Shown here: positions 51,694 through 61,012 of the stretch, one piece after another
How positions within the stretch are numbered: the first letter of the stretch is position 1
Layout of the letters: each line of letters starts with the position of its first letter
Assembly (NCBI RefSeq): GCF_014642735.1
Contig: NZ_BMIV01000004.1
Span: 244,969-308,968 of the forward strand
Length of the DNA stretch: 64,000 bases
Source: Paracoccus acridae
GTDB taxonomy: Bacteria > Pseudomonadota > Alphaproteobacteria > Rhodobacterales > Rhodobacteraceae
Reading direction: 5' to 3'
Program-made: the position numbers and the translations under genes
Notes under the pieces: model-generated
Told to the model about the DNA's origin: nothing
Database searches by the model: none
What the model saw: the letters and a program-made list of their open reading frames with translations, nothing else

Positions 51694-52722
51694 ATGCTGC
51701 AAGACCCCAAAGCCTCGGCTGACTGGCTGTCCCGCCTGCGCGATGCCGAAGCGCAACTGAACGGCGCCATCCTGGGCCAGTCCCGCGCCATTCGCCTGAT
51801 CCTGTTGTCTGTTTTGGCGCGCGGCCATGTCCTGTTGGCAGGCGATGTCGGCACAGGCAAGACCACGCTTTTGCGCGCTGTCGCCCGCGCCATCGGCGGC
51901 CCCTATGCGCGGGTCGAGGGGACGGTGGACCTGCTGCCCACCGACCTGATCTATGACGCGCATCTGGACGCCGATGGAAAGCCCCGCATCGAGCCCGGCC
52001 CGGCGTTGTCGAAGGGCGAGGATCTGTCGATCTTCTTCTTCAACGAGATCAACCGGGCGCGCCCGCAGGTCCATGCCATGCTGCTGCGCATGATGGCCGA
52101 GCGCAGCCTGACCGCCTTCCGCCGCGAATACCGGTTCCCGCATCTGCAGGTCTTCGCCGACCGCAATCAGATCGAGCGGGACGAGACCTTCGAATTGCCA
52201 GCAGCCGCCCGCGATCGCTTTGCCATGGAGATCGCGGTGACGGTTCCCGCCGAGCGTGACGACAGGATCGCCCTGGCCTTCGACACGCGCTTTCATGACA
52301 CGGACGCGCTGATCGACACCATTACGCCGGGACTGCTGCCTTATCACGGCCTGAACGCTCTGGCCGTGCAGATCCAAGACAGTGTCCATGCCAGCCCGGT
52401 GCTGCAACGCTATGTCTTCGACCTGTGCGAAGCGCTGCGCGATCCTATCAGGGCGGGCTTGGCAATCGAGGGCGCGGATATGGTCCGGCTGGTGCGGGGC
52501 GGCGTTAGTCCACGCGGGATGCAGGCCCTGGTGCGCCTGGCGCGGGCTGCCGCCTGGGCCGAGGGGCGCGATGCGGTGCTGCCCCAGGACGTGCGCGAGG
52601 TCTTTGGGCCGGTCATGGTTCATCGCACCTTCCTTGGTTCCGCCTATGAGGCGCGGCGCGAGGTTCTGGTGCCTGCGCTGATGCGCGCTGCCTTCGACAC
52701 GATCCCGGTGCCGGCGGAATGA
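51694..52722 (+). CDS. mxaR: MxaR, MoxR-type AAA ATPase of the mxa maturation cluster
   Basis: A 342-residue MoxR ATPase, proposed chaperone with the VWA proteins that follow. Walker A GDVGTGKTTLLRAVA, Walker B SIFFFNEINRARPQVHAMLL, sensor and lid features ATADRNQIERDETFELPAAA-like (FADRNQIERDETFELPAAAR). It starts 77 bases after mxaI, with a modest cggtga site, and its stop overlaps mxaS in ATGA. Confidence 0.93.
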   Translation: MLQDPKASADWLSRLRDAEAQLNGAILGQSRAIRLILLSVLARGHVLLAGDVGTGKTTLLRAVARAIGGPYARVEGTVDLLPTDLIYDAHLDADGKPRIEPGPALSKGEDLSIFFFNEINRARPQVHAMLLRMMAERSLTAFRREYRFPHLQVFADRNQIERDETFELPAAARDRFAMEIAVTVPAERDDRIALAFDTRFHDTDALIDTITPGLLPYHGLNALAVQIQDSVHASPVLQRYVFDLCEALRDPIRAGLAIEGADMVRLVRGGVSPRGMQALVRLARAAAWAEGRDAVLPQDVREVFGPVMVHRTFLGSAYEARREVLVPALMRAAFDTIPVPAE

Positions 52723-53582
52723 CGGCGGAACTGCACCTTTTCGATGCCCTTGCCTGGCGCATGTCGAAGGCACAGGCGGGTCTGCGCCAGGGTGTGCATC
52801 GCGGCAGGACGCGGGGTGCAGGAGAGGCTTTTGCAGACATCGCGCCTCTTCTGGCCCATCCGGACGCGAGACGGCTGGACATGCGACGGTCGCTGACCGA
52901 TCCTCTTGGCGGTTTCTTTGTCCGCCGCTTCGAACGACCCACCGACATCACCCTCCATATCCTTGTGGACGGGTCGGCCTCGCTTGCGGCCGGGGCGTCA
53001 TCCGACCCACAGGGTCTGGCGGCGCTGCTGGCCGGTGGGCTTGCACAAGCGGCCCGGCGCGGCGGCGATCTGGCTGCGGTGCAGGCCGTCGGAGGCGCCA
53101 CGGTGCTGGCAGCATCGCCGTCAGCGCGTCATGCGGGACTGGGCGAAGAGGTTCGCCAGATGATCGCCCAGCTGACCCCTGCGGGTTCCGGCATCGGCGG
53201 TCTGGTGGATGCTGCCTCGGCGCTGCCACTGCGGCGGGTCCTTGTTGCGCTTGTGTCGGACTTCAACCTTTCCGAAACGGAACTTGACGCGCTTCTGGCG
53301 TCGCTTGATCCCCGGCCTGTGCTGCCGTTCTGGCTGCGCGACAGCGGGCTGGAGGAACCTCCGTCCGCCTTCGGTCTGGCCGAAGTCCGTGATCCGGAAT
53401 CCGGCCGACGCCGAACACTGCTGACCACGCGCAGATGGGCGGCCCGCCAGGCCGAGGCAGGGCGGCGCCACAGGACGGCCCTGCGCGCCATCTTTGCAAG
53501 CCACGGCCTGCAACCCATCGAGATCCGCGACAGCATCGACATCGACCAGGTCATAGCCGCATTGGACGAGGTGTCCTTATGA
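52719..53582 (+). CDS. mxaS: MxaS, DUF58/VWA-domain protein
   Basis: A 287-residue DUF58-family protein, in which the VWA-like metal site is partly kept (LVDGSASLAAGA). Members of this group sit with MoxR ATPases. Position identifies it as MxaS, needed for active methanol dehydrogenase in methylotrophs, probably for Ca2+ insertion or assembly. ATGA overlaps on both sides (mxaR, mxaA). Confidence 0.88.
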   Translation: MTAELHLFDALAWRMSKAQAGLRQGVHRGRTRGAGEAFADIAPLLAHPDARRLDMRRSLTDPLGGFFVRRFERPTDITLHILVDGSASLAAGASSDPQGLAALLAGGLAQAARRGGDLAAVQAVGGATVLAASPSARHAGLGEEVRQMIAQLTPAGSGIGGLVDAASALPLRRVLVALVSDFNLSETELDALLASLDPRPVLPFWLRDSGLEEPPSAFGLAEVRDPESGRRRTLLTTRRWAARQAEAGRRHRTALRAIFASHGLQPIEIRDSIDIDQVIAALDEVSL

Positions 53583-54397
53583 AATGGCTGCTGCTGGCGC
53601 TGCTGCCCTTTCCTGCCTCGGCGCAGCCGGTCGTCACGGCGGAAAACCCCCATGCCTATGGCTGGTGGTTGGGCGACGAATTGGTGCAGCGCATCAGTAT
53701 CGGCCTGCCACCCGGCGTCACCATCGATCCCGCCAGCCTGCCCAAGCCGCGCGCCGTCGATTACTGGCTGGACCTGCGCAGCGTCGAAGCCAAGGAGACT
53801 GACACGGAGCTGCGCCTGACCCTGCACTGGCAGAATTTCTACTCCGCACTCGAGCCGAGCCAGCGCGATGTTCCGCCGCAATCCATCCGCCTGACAGACA
53901 GAACCGCCATCCAACTGCCCGGCTTCGCCTTTGTCACCTCGCCGATCCGCCCGATCATGGCGCCCTCGACACGCGATCAGCTTCAGCCGGATCCCCGCTT
54001 CAGGTTGATCGACACGACACCTGCGCGCATCGGGTTGGGCCTGTCGCTCGCAGCGCTGACTCTGTCGGTGCTGGCTCTTGCTTGGCACCAGGCGCTGGGA
54101 CCATTCCGCGCCCGCGCGGCCCGGCCATTCACGCGTGCGGCCCGCGCCATGGCCCGAAATCCCGATCGCCGGCTGCTGCATCGTGCCCTGGACGCAGCAT
54201 TCGGTCGCGTCCTGATCCGCGCGGACCTGCCGCTTTTTCTGGCATCAAACCCGCAATTTCACCCCTTGGCGAACCGCCTGAAAGCCTTCTTTGCGGCCTC
54301 GGACACGACCTTCTTCGGCAAGGGCAAAGCGCCTGATCCGGCAGAGGTGGTCAGCTTGGCACGCGCCCTGTCCCGTATCGAGCGGGGACGGTCATGA
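53579..54397 (+). CDS. mxaA: MxaA, methanol dehydrogenase maturation protein
   Basis: A 272-residue protein with signal peptide (KWLLLALLPFPASAQ), a periplasmic domain and a C-terminal membrane segment (IGLGLSLAALTLSVLALAWH), then a basic cytoplasmic tail (RARAARPFTRAARAMARNP). By position and topology it is MxaA, associated with Ca2+ insertion in the enzyme. Chosen start ATG 53579 overlaps the mxaS stop. Confidence 0.85.
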   Translation: MKWLLLALLPFPASAQPVVTAENPHAYGWWLGDELVQRISIGLPPGVTIDPASLPKPRAVDYWLDLRSVEAKETDTELRLTLHWQNFYSALEPSQRDVPPQSIRLTDRTAIQLPGFAFVTSPIRPIMAPSTRDQLQPDPRFRLIDTTPARIGLGLSLAALTLSVLALAWHQALGPFRARAARPFTRAARAMARNPDRRLLHRALDAAFGRVLIRADLPLFLASNPQFHPLANRLKAFFAASDTTFFGKGKAPDPAEVVSLARALSRIERGRS

Positions 54398-55407
54398 TCG
54401 GCTTCACCGCGCCTCTTGCGTTATGGCTTCTGCCCTTGGCCGGTTTGCCGCTTCTGACGCGATGGCTCCGGGCATCGGCCGTGCCAAGGTTGGACTTGCG
54501 GCCGGCCGAGGGGGCTTCGCGCACCGTCGATCACGGCATGACGGCTGCGGGAGTGATTGCGCTTGCGGCCCTGATCCTGGGATTGGCCGGACCATTCCTT
54601 CGCGGCGGCACCGCGCCCTATCGCGGCAACGGCACAAATCTGGTGCTGCTGATCGACCGCTCGTCCAGCATGGATGATACCTTCGCGGGCCGTGCCCCCG
54701 ACGGGGCCGAGGAAAGCAAATCCGCGGCCGCCCGCCGCATCCTTCAGAACTTCATCGCCGAAAGGCCTGATGACCGCATCGGCATCGCTGCCTTCTCGAC
54801 CGCACCACTACAGGTGCTGCCGATGACGACCAGTCGCACTGCCATTGCTGCCGCCATTGCGGCACAAGGCGAACGGGGATTGTCGCAGACCGATGTAGGG
54901 CGCGGGCTGGCCTTGGCGATGCAGATGACGCGCGATGCTTCGGGCCTGGGCTCGCGCGCGGTCGTGCTTGTCTCGGACGGTGCGGCGGTCGTCCCGCCCG
55001 AAGTTCAGGATCTGGTGCGCGAACTTGCTCTGGAACAGCAGGTCAACCTTTACTGGCTGTATCTTAGGACCGCCGGCGCAAGAAGCATCTTCGATCCCGG
55101 CAAGCCGGGCGAAGCCGATACCCCACAGACCCGTCCGGAACGCCACCTGCATCTGCTGCTGCAGCGGCTGGGCATCACCTATCGCGCCTTCGAGGCTGAA
55201 AGCCCGGAAGCCGTTGTCGAGGCAGTCGCCGAGATCGGCAAGATGGAAACCAAGCCGATCCTGACCGAACGCAGCCTTCCGCGACGGGAACTGGGCTGGC
55301 TGTGCTTCCTGATCGCCACGCTGGCCACCCTTGCCCTGACGGCCGCCCGTTGGCTTGAACGTCCCTTCGCCCCGGCGCGTCCCGCGCCCCTGGTGCGCCA
55401 ACCATGA
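54394..55407 (+). CDS. mxaC: MxaC, membrane-anchored VWA-domain protein
   Basis: A 337-residue BatA-like protein: N-terminal membrane segment (APLALWLLPLAGLPLL), then a second (AAGVIALAALILGLAGPFL), a VWA domain with MIDAS motif LIDRSSSMDDTFAG (DxSxS), and a C-terminal membrane helix (WLCFLIATLATLALTAARWL). It is in the MxaRSACKLD block, probably in a complex with MxaL. Confidence 0.88.
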   Translation: MIGFTAPLALWLLPLAGLPLLTRWLRASAVPRLDLRPAEGASRTVDHGMTAAGVIALAALILGLAGPFLRGGTAPYRGNGTNLVLLIDRSSSMDDTFAGRAPDGAEESKSAAARRILQNFIAERPDDRIGIAAFSTAPLQVLPMTTSRTAIAAAIAAQGERGLSQTDVGRGLALAMQMTRDASGLGSRAVVLVSDGAAVVPPEVQDLVRELALEQQVNLYWLYLRTAGARSIFDPGKPGEADTPQTRPERHLHLLLQRLGITYRAFEAESPEAVVEAVAEIGKMETKPILTERSLPRRELGWLCFLIATLATLALTAARWLERPFAPARPAPLVRQP

Positions 55408-55955
55408 AACGATTTGCTCTTGTCGCGCTGCTGCTGTGCCTTGCCATTTCCTTGGCGGCATCGATCTGGTTCGGCCGTGCTGTCTGGCACGACCACCGCG
55501 ACACCACCGCAATCCGGGACCTGGCCGCCGGGCGCGAGGCACAGCCAAGGCCAGACGCGGATCCACGCGCGATCCATGCACGCATCCTGTTTCTTGCTTG
55601 GCGCGACCGCCTGCCGGAGGCCCAGGATCTTCTGCCTTTGCTGGCGAGCATGCGGCCCGATCTGTTGGCAGAGGCAAGCTATGCGATGGGAAACGCCCGG
55701 ATGCGTGCCGCTTTTGACCACATCGAGGAAGGAAGTTTCGAAGACGCCGAAACCGAAGTTTCTCTTGCCAAGGCGGCTTATCGCGACGCCCTGCGCGCGG
55801 TTCCCGACTTCCGGGACGGCAAGGTGAACCTGGATCTGGCCATGCGGCTTGTCCGGGATCTGCCGCGACCTGAGGCTGACGGCGAAACTGACCCCGATGC
55901 GCAGCCGCGACGGCTATGGACCGATCTGCCAGGACTTCCCAGGGGCGCACCATGA
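55404..55955 (+). CDS. mxaK: MxaK
   Basis: A 183-residue membrane-anchored protein: one N-terminal segment (FALVALLLCLAISLAASIWF), then a TPR-like helical part (ILFLAWRDRLPEAQDLLPLL; EDAETEVSLAKAAYRDALRA; KVNLDLAMRLVRDLPRPE). It sits between the VWA proteins MxaC and MxaL with four-base overlaps on both sides, and is identified as MxaK by order. Confidence 0.82.
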   Translation: MKRFALVALLLCLAISLAASIWFGRAVWHDHRDTTAIRDLAAGREAQPRPDADPRAIHARILFLAWRDRLPEAQDLLPLLASMRPDLLAEASYAMGNARMRAAFDHIEEGSFEDAETEVSLAKAAYRDALRAVPDFRDGKVNLDLAMRLVRDLPRPEADGETDPDAQPRRLWTDLPGLPRGAP

Positions 55956-56890
55956 AAAGGCGGATCATTCTTCCTGCCGCGGCAGCAGCCTTGGCAGCCG
56001 TGGCCATGACCGGCCCCGGCCTTCAGCGTCCCCAAACCCTGACTGATGCGCTGCTGGTCGTGGACATCACCCGGTCGATGAACACCCGTGACATGGCCGG
56101 CATGTCCCGCCTTGATTTTGCCCGTCGCGCGCTCACGGACTGGATCGCTACGCGACCCTGCGGCAGCCGCATCGGGCTGGCCTTCTTTACCGAACGCCGC
56201 AGCCTGACCCTGTTCGAACCGGTGGAGATCTGCGCGGACTTCGCCTCAGTCAAAGGGGCGCTTGAAAGTCTCGACTGGCGCATGGCCTGGGAAGGCGACA
56301 GCATGATCCAGAAGGGTCTGGACCATGCACTGCGCCGTGCCGAGGGCTTTGGCGTGCCCCTGATCTTCATCACGGACGGGCAAGAGGCCCCGCCCTTGCC
56401 ATACTCCGATCCCGCCAGGTTTGCAGGAAATAGCCCAGGCGGAGTGATCTTGGGTGTTGGCGGAGATCAACCCGCCCCGATCCCGAAATTCGACGATCTG
56501 GGCCTCGAAACCGGGTTCTATGAGGCAGGCGACGTGCAGCACGCCCCAGCCCGTTTCGGTGAGCCCCCGCCCGATGCCTCCGAACGCCCCGGCTGGCACC
56601 CGCGCAACAATCCTTACGGGGAAGCCGACCTGGAAGGGAGCGAGCATCTGTCAGCCTTGCGTGCGGACTACCTGTCCAGCCTGGCTGCAGACCGTGGCTT
56701 GGGCTTCCTGCGCCTTTCAGAGGGACCAGCAGCCCTCGACCGTGTCCTTGCCAGTCATGCGACCGGCAAGACCGTTACCGTCACCCGCAGCCTGTCGCCT
56801 ATCCTGGCGACGGCAGCGTTGGTCCTGTTGCTGACACTTTGGGCCACCGGCAGCAGGCGCATCACCTTGGTCCGGAAGGAAACCACATGA
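55952..56890 (+). CDS. mxaL: MxaL, membrane-anchored VWA-domain protein
   Basis: A 312-residue BatB-like protein: N-terminal segment, VWA domain with ALLVVDITRSMNTRDMAG (D-x-T-x-S instead of D-x-S-x-S) and a C-terminal membrane helix (LSPILATAALVLLLTLWATG). It contains HALRRAEGFGVPLIFITDGQ in the VWA core. ATG 55952 overlaps the mxaK stop; stop overlaps mxaD. Confidence 0.87.
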   Translation: MKRRIILPAAAAALAAVAMTGPGLQRPQTLTDALLVVDITRSMNTRDMAGMSRLDFARRALTDWIATRPCGSRIGLAFFTERRSLTLFEPVEICADFASVKGALESLDWRMAWEGDSMIQKGLDHALRRAEGFGVPLIFITDGQEAPPLPYSDPARFAGNSPGGVILGVGGDQPAPIPKFDDLGLETGFYEAGDVQHAPARFGEPPPDASERPGWHPRNNPYGEADLEGSEHLSALRADYLSSLAADRGLGFLRLSEGPAALDRVLASHATGKTVTVTRSLSPILATAALVLLLTLWATGSRRITLVRKETT

Positions 56891-57426
56891 TATTTGGAAA
56901 GACTCTCGCAGCCGCCGGCTTGGCGACCGCCCTTGCCATTCCCGCCTGGGCGCATGGTCCGACGCCTCAGCAGGCTGAACAGAAGATCACCGTCGCCGCC
57001 GATCCGGATGCCGTCTGGCAAATCCTGCGCGATCCAGCCAGCATTGCAGAGTGGCATCCGGCCGTCGCCTCGGTGACGATGGAAGGCGAGGGCAAGGGTT
57101 CCAAGCGCAGCGTGGAATTTGCCTCAGGCGGCATAGTAATCGACGGCATCGACCGCATCGACGACGAGAAGATGGAGATCCGCTGGCGATTGAGCGAGGC
57201 TGACATCGAGGTATTTCCAGCCAGCTATTACACCAACAACATCATTGTTGCTCCCGCCGCTGACGGCTCCGAGGTAACCTGGACAGCCAGCTTCTTCCGC
57301 GCCGATACCACCAATGAACCGGAAGAACGTTTCAGTGATGAAGCTGCTGTTACGGCTATGGAGGCGCTTATCGGCGACGGGCTTTCGGGACTCAAGTCCG
57401 CGGCTGAGGGAGGTGGCCCGAGCTGA
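56887..57426 (+). CDS. mxaD: MxaD, periplasmic SRPBCC-like protein
   Basis: A 179-residue protein with signal peptide (LAAAGLATALAIPAWAHG) and a polyketide-cyclase/SRPBCC (START-like) fold: KITVAADPDAVWQILRDPAS, IAEWHPAVASVTMEGEG, and a helix near the C-terminus. MxaD was reported to stimulate electron transfer between methanol dehydrogenase and cytochrome cL in Methylobacterium. Last gene of the mxa operon. Confidence 0.9.
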   Translation: MIFGKTLAAAGLATALAIPAWAHGPTPQQAEQKITVAADPDAVWQILRDPASIAEWHPAVASVTMEGEGKGSKRSVEFASGGIVIDGIDRIDDEKMEIRWRLSEADIEVFPASYYTNNIIVAPAADGSEVTWTASFFRADTTNEPEERFSDEAAVTAMEALIGDGLSGLKSAAEGGGPS

Positions 57427-57679
57427 AGATATATAGCAATCCTCGATCGCTTTTGGCGTTTCCCCAAGAAATCACCCTACATACTGTCTGAAATGAGGGA
57501 GGTAACGTCCCAGCATGCCGTTATAGCGAGTTCTAGAATCTACATACTTGACAGTTTTAATAAGTTTATTTAGCGGGAGCCGTAGCTTGACCGGTTGCCC
57601 GTTCATCATGTGCAGGCGCGTCACCATTCTTGTGCCCCCACCGTGGGGCATTTTCTGCCATACTGCCTAAGGAGCCATC
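57427..57679. promoter_or_regulatory. AT-richer promoter region of the iron-uptake genes
   Basis: About 250 bases, visibly less GC-rich, ending the mxa operon and preceding the TonB receptor. A TTGACA lies at 57548-57553, and the palindrome TTCTAGAA at 57534-57541. Either could be part of an iron-responsive promoter, but no Fur, RirA or Irr box can be named. Shortly before the receptor start is aaggag. Confidence 0.4.
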
Positions 57680-59755
57680 ATGCATCGACCGTTGATCGCC
57701 TGCCTGCTTGCCGGTGTCGCGGCACTTCCCGCTATGGCTCAAGACGCCCCCTATGTCTTGTCCGAGATCACGCTGGAGGCGGAAAGCGACACCACGCTGG
57801 TTCAGGACGGCTATGTCCCTGGCATCAGTCGCACGGCGACCAAGCTGGACACGCCGGTCGGCAAGATCCCGCAGGCTGTCACCATCATCACGCAGGACCA
57901 GATCGAGGATCAGGCGCCGCGCACGCTGAACGAAGCTCTGGGCTATACGGCGGCGGCGAACCCGAACAACTACGGCTTTGACACCCGGTTCGACGCCTTC
58001 TTCCTCCGCGGCCTCCCGGCTTACTACAACGGCTATTTCCGTGATGGGCTGCGCCAATACAACGCGCCGACGGCATGGTTCAAATCCGAGCCTTACGGTC
58101 TGGAAGGAGTCGCGGTGCTGAAGGGGCCGAACTCGTCCCTTTACGGCGTCAGCGGACCGGGCGGCATCGTCAACCTGATCACCAAGCGCCCGAAGAACGA
58201 GCGCTACCGCGAGATCGAACTGACCACCGGGGCCAACGACCGCGCCCAGATTGCGGGCGATATCTCCGGTCCTGTCTCCGAAGGCAGCGAGTTCAGCTAT
58301 CGCCTGACGGGTCTGGCCCGCAAGGCGAACAGCGATCTTCCGGGTTATGCGGATGACAAGACCTACTTCGCCCCAGCCCTGTCTTGGGACAATGGCGTGA
58401 CCCGTGCAACGCTGCTGGCAGAGGTGTCGAATTCGCTGACGGGCGGAACTGCCGCATTCTACAGTCCCCCGTTTGGGACGCCAGGTTACGGGAAGCTTAC
58501 AGATCTTTACGAGGGCGATCCCGACTACAACGACTTCGAGCAGGACCAGTGGCGCCTCGGCTATGAGGTCGAGCATGACCTGAACGACAGCGTAACGCTG
58601 CGCCAGAGCTTCCGGGCGGCAAGCGTTGACATCGACCTCGAATACAGCGGGCACTATCCCGTCGGGGCCGATCTGGCCCGCTATTGGGGGCACTACAAGG
58701 AAAACATCGACACGCTGGTGCTCGACAACGGTTTGCGCTGGAGCGTGAACACCGGTCCGGTGTCGCACGAGATCCTGGCCGGCATCGACATGACCCGCGC
58801 CGATTACAAATCGTATCGCCATGATGGTTTTATCTCGGCATCCGAGACGGCTGCAGCCGCCTTGTCTTCCAATGGTGCGCAGGAGCAGCGCCAGAAGGGC
58901 GTCTACCTGCATGATCAGATGCAGTGGGGCAACTGGCAGGCCTTTGCCAGCGCCCGCTGGGACAGTGTCGAGACGACCACGACGGCTCCCGACGGTTCAA
59001 AAAGCACGCAGGACGACACCGGCCGATCCGGCCGCCTGGCGCTGAGCTATGACTGGACCAACGGCATTATGGTGTATGGCAGCGTTTCGACCTCGTTCGC
59101 GCCCAATATCGGCTTTGTTTATGACGATCCGGCCGATGACAGCACGCAGAGGGCCGCTCGCCCGACGCAATCCACGCAGCGCGAGATCGGCCTCAAATAC
59201 GCGCCCGAAGGCACAAACCTGCTGCTGTCGGCCGCCGTCTTCGACATCGATCAACGTGATGGCACGGTGCTTGATGTGTCGACCGGCGAGAACCGTCAGC
59301 GCCAGCTTGATCTGAACAGCCGCGGCTTTGAGCTGGAGGCGCAGGCCAACTGGGACAATGGATGGGGTGTGATCGCCAGTTATGCGCATCAGCGCGTCAA
59401 GACCGAGCGAGGGCTGCCCGGCACTGTTGGTAAGGAATTGTCTGGGGTGCCGAACGACACGCTGTCGCTCTGGGGCAAGTATGACGTTCAGTCGGGACCG
59501 GCAAGGGGTCTGGGGCTGGCGGCAGGGCTGCGCTATGTCGGGGAAAGCTATGGCGATGATGCCAATGCCATCACCAACGACGATCGCGTCTTCGTTGACC
59601 TGGGCGTCAGCTATCAGCCCGCGCAACTGCCGGGGGTCGAGATGCAGCTGAACGTCAAGAACGTGTTCGATCAGCAAAAGCAGACCTGCACGGCCGGATA
59701 CTGCTATCGTGACGAAGGCCGCACCTGGACGGCGAGCCTGAGCCGCCGCTTCTGA
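57680..59755 (+). CDS. TonB-dependent siderophore receptor
   Basis: A 691-residue outer-membrane receptor: signal peptide ending LPAMAQ, plug domain ([80 protein letters not shown]), then a beta-barrel whose last strand ends SLSRRF with a C-terminal Phe. It has the pattern of the hydroxamate-siderophore subfamily (FhuA/FoxA/FegA). It is followed by a siderophore importer and reductase. Chance that it takes up a lanthanide chelator instead is kept as a minor alternative because of the neighbouring mxa locus. Confidence 0.92.
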   Translation: MHRPLIACLLAGVAALPAMAQDAPYVLSEITLEAESDTTLVQDGYVPGISRTATKLDTPVGKIPQAVTIITQDQIEDQAPRTLNEALGYTAAANPNNYGFDTRFDAFFLRGLPAYYNGYFRDGLRQYNAPTAWFKSEPYGLEGVAVLKGPNSSLYGVSGPGGIVNLITKRPKNERYREIELTTGANDRAQIAGDISGPVSEGSEFSYRLTGLARKANSDLPGYADDKTYFAPALSWDNGVTRATLLAEVSNSLTGGTAAFYSPPFGTPGYGKLTDLYEGDPDYNDFEQDQWRLGYEVEHDLNDSVTLRQSFRAASVDIDLEYSGHYPVGADLARYWGHYKENIDTLVLDNGLRWSVNTGPVSHEILAGIDMTRADYKSYRHDGFISASETAAAALSSNGAQEQRQKGVYLHDQMQWGNWQAFASARWDSVETTTTAPDGSKSTQDDTGRSGRLALSYDWTNGIMVYGSVSTSFAPNIGFVYDDPADDSTQRAARPTQSTQREIGLKYAPEGTNLLLSAAVFDIDQRDGTVLDVSTGENRQRQLDLNSRGFELEAQANWDNGWGVIASYAHQRVKTERGLPGTVGKELSGVPNDTLSLWGKYDVQSGPARGLGLAAGLRYVGESYGDDANAITNDDRVFVDLGVSYQPAQLPGVEMQLNVKNVFDQQKQTCTAGYCYRDEGRTWTASLSRRF

Positions 59756-60981
59756 TGGCACATGGTGCAGGGAAGTCTGGACAGGCCGCGATCCTGTCCG
59801 GCCTTTGGGCCGCCTATGTCGCGCAGAGCGTGATCGGCGGTCTGACCTGGGGCGGACTGCCCGCCGTGCTGCGCGACCAGGGCCTGCCCCTGGACCGGAT
59901 CGGCCTTCTGTCGCTGCTGATCGCGCCATGGGCGCTGAAGGTGCTGTGGTCGCCAGCGATCGAACGGTGGCGGCTGCCGCCGGGCCGGCCACCACGCAGC
60001 GCCTTGCTGGTCTTGCTCTTCGGTCTGATCGCCGTTCTGGGTCTGCTGGCCACCGGCGCCGTCGGCTTGGTGCCGCTGCTGCCGGCATTGGCCTGCCTGA
60101 TGGTGGTGGCCTTCGCCACGGCAACCGCCGATGTCGTCGTTGACGGCCATGCGGTCGGCGCCCTTGCCCGCAGCGAGCACGGCTGGGGCAATGCCGCGCA
60201 GGTTGGTGGCGCCTATGTCGGATCAGCGATCGGTGCGGGGCTTCTGCTGGTCATGGTCGCCCGGATCGGCTGGACAGGGGCGGTCTGGTGCATGGCAGGT
60301 CTGGTGGCTGTTCTGCTTGTCTGGTTTGCCCTGACGGCGCGGGAGTCCGCGCCTTCTCCGGCCGGAGGTGCGCGTCCCAGTCTGCGCCGGGCACTGGCCC
60401 GACGGGACATCCGGCAGGGGCTGATGCTGACGGCAATCTTCGTCGTCGCCCAGAAGCTGTCCCTGGGAATGCTGGGACCGTTCCTGATCGACAGGGGCAT
60501 TCCCCTTGCGACAGTGGGCCTGCTCAACGGCTTTGGCAGCCTGGTCCTGGGCCTCGTGGGGGCGCTGCTGGGCGGGGCAGCCGTCCAGCGATGGGGGGTG
60601 CGGACAACCATGATTGGCGCATTGGTGTCCCAGGCCATCCTCATGCTGTGCCTGGCGCTGAGCGGTGCCGGGATCGCCCTGCCGACCGCCTTGCCGGTCG
60701 CGGCCGGGCTCCTGTCCGGATCGGCGCTGTCGGCCATCGGGTTTACCGCGCTTTATGCCCAATTCATGCGGTGGTCGGATCCGGGCCAGGGCGGTGTCGA
60801 CTTCACCCTGTTCCAATGCCTCGATGGGGCCCTCAGCATGGGTCTTGGCCTTGCCGCAGGGATCGTTGCGCAGCAGGCGGGCTATGGCGTCTTCTTCGGC
60901 CTTGCCGCCGTCCTGCCCGTTCTGGCAGTCCTGATGCTGCAATGGCTGGTGAAGACCCATACCCAAGCGATGTCGGCGTAA
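59755..60981 (+). CDS. MFS transporter, RhtX/FptX-like siderophore importer
   Basis: A 408-residue MFS permease with about twelve segments. The N-terminal [20 protein letters not shown] and the segment [20 protein letters not shown] are typical of the RhtX/FptX group (rhizobactin, pyochelin import) and related AmpG-like proteins. Its ATG shares one base with the receptor stop (TGATGG), so expression is coupled. It probably carries the ferric siderophore across the inner membrane for reduction by the neighbouring SIP protein. Confidence 0.85.
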   Translation: MAHGAGKSGQAAILSGLWAAYVAQSVIGGLTWGGLPAVLRDQGLPLDRIGLLSLLIAPWALKVLWSPAIERWRLPPGRPPRSALLVLLFGLIAVLGLLATGAVGLVPLLPALACLMVVAFATATADVVVDGHAVGALARSEHGWGNAAQVGGAYVGSAIGAGLLLVMVARIGWTGAVWCMAGLVAVLLVWFALTARESAPSPAGGARPSLRRALARRDIRQGLMLTAIFVVAQKLSLGMLGPFLIDRGIPLATVGLLNGFGSLVLGLVGALLGGAAVQRWGVRTTMIGALVSQAILMLCLALSGAGIALPTALPVAAGLLSGSALSAIGFTALYAQFMRWSDPGQGGVDFTLFQCLDGALSMGLGLAAGIVAQQAGYGVFFGLAAVLPVLAVLMLQWLVKTHTQAMSA

Positions 60982-60990
60982 GGGAGAGGC

Positions 60991-61012
60991 GGCCGCCCGG
61001 GTTCAGGCGGCC
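60991..61012. terminator. hairpin between convergent MFS and SIP genes
   Basis: Stem GGCCGCC / GGCGGCC with eight-base loop, overlapping the stop of the SIP gene. No T-run; a weak shared terminator. Confidence 0.4.
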
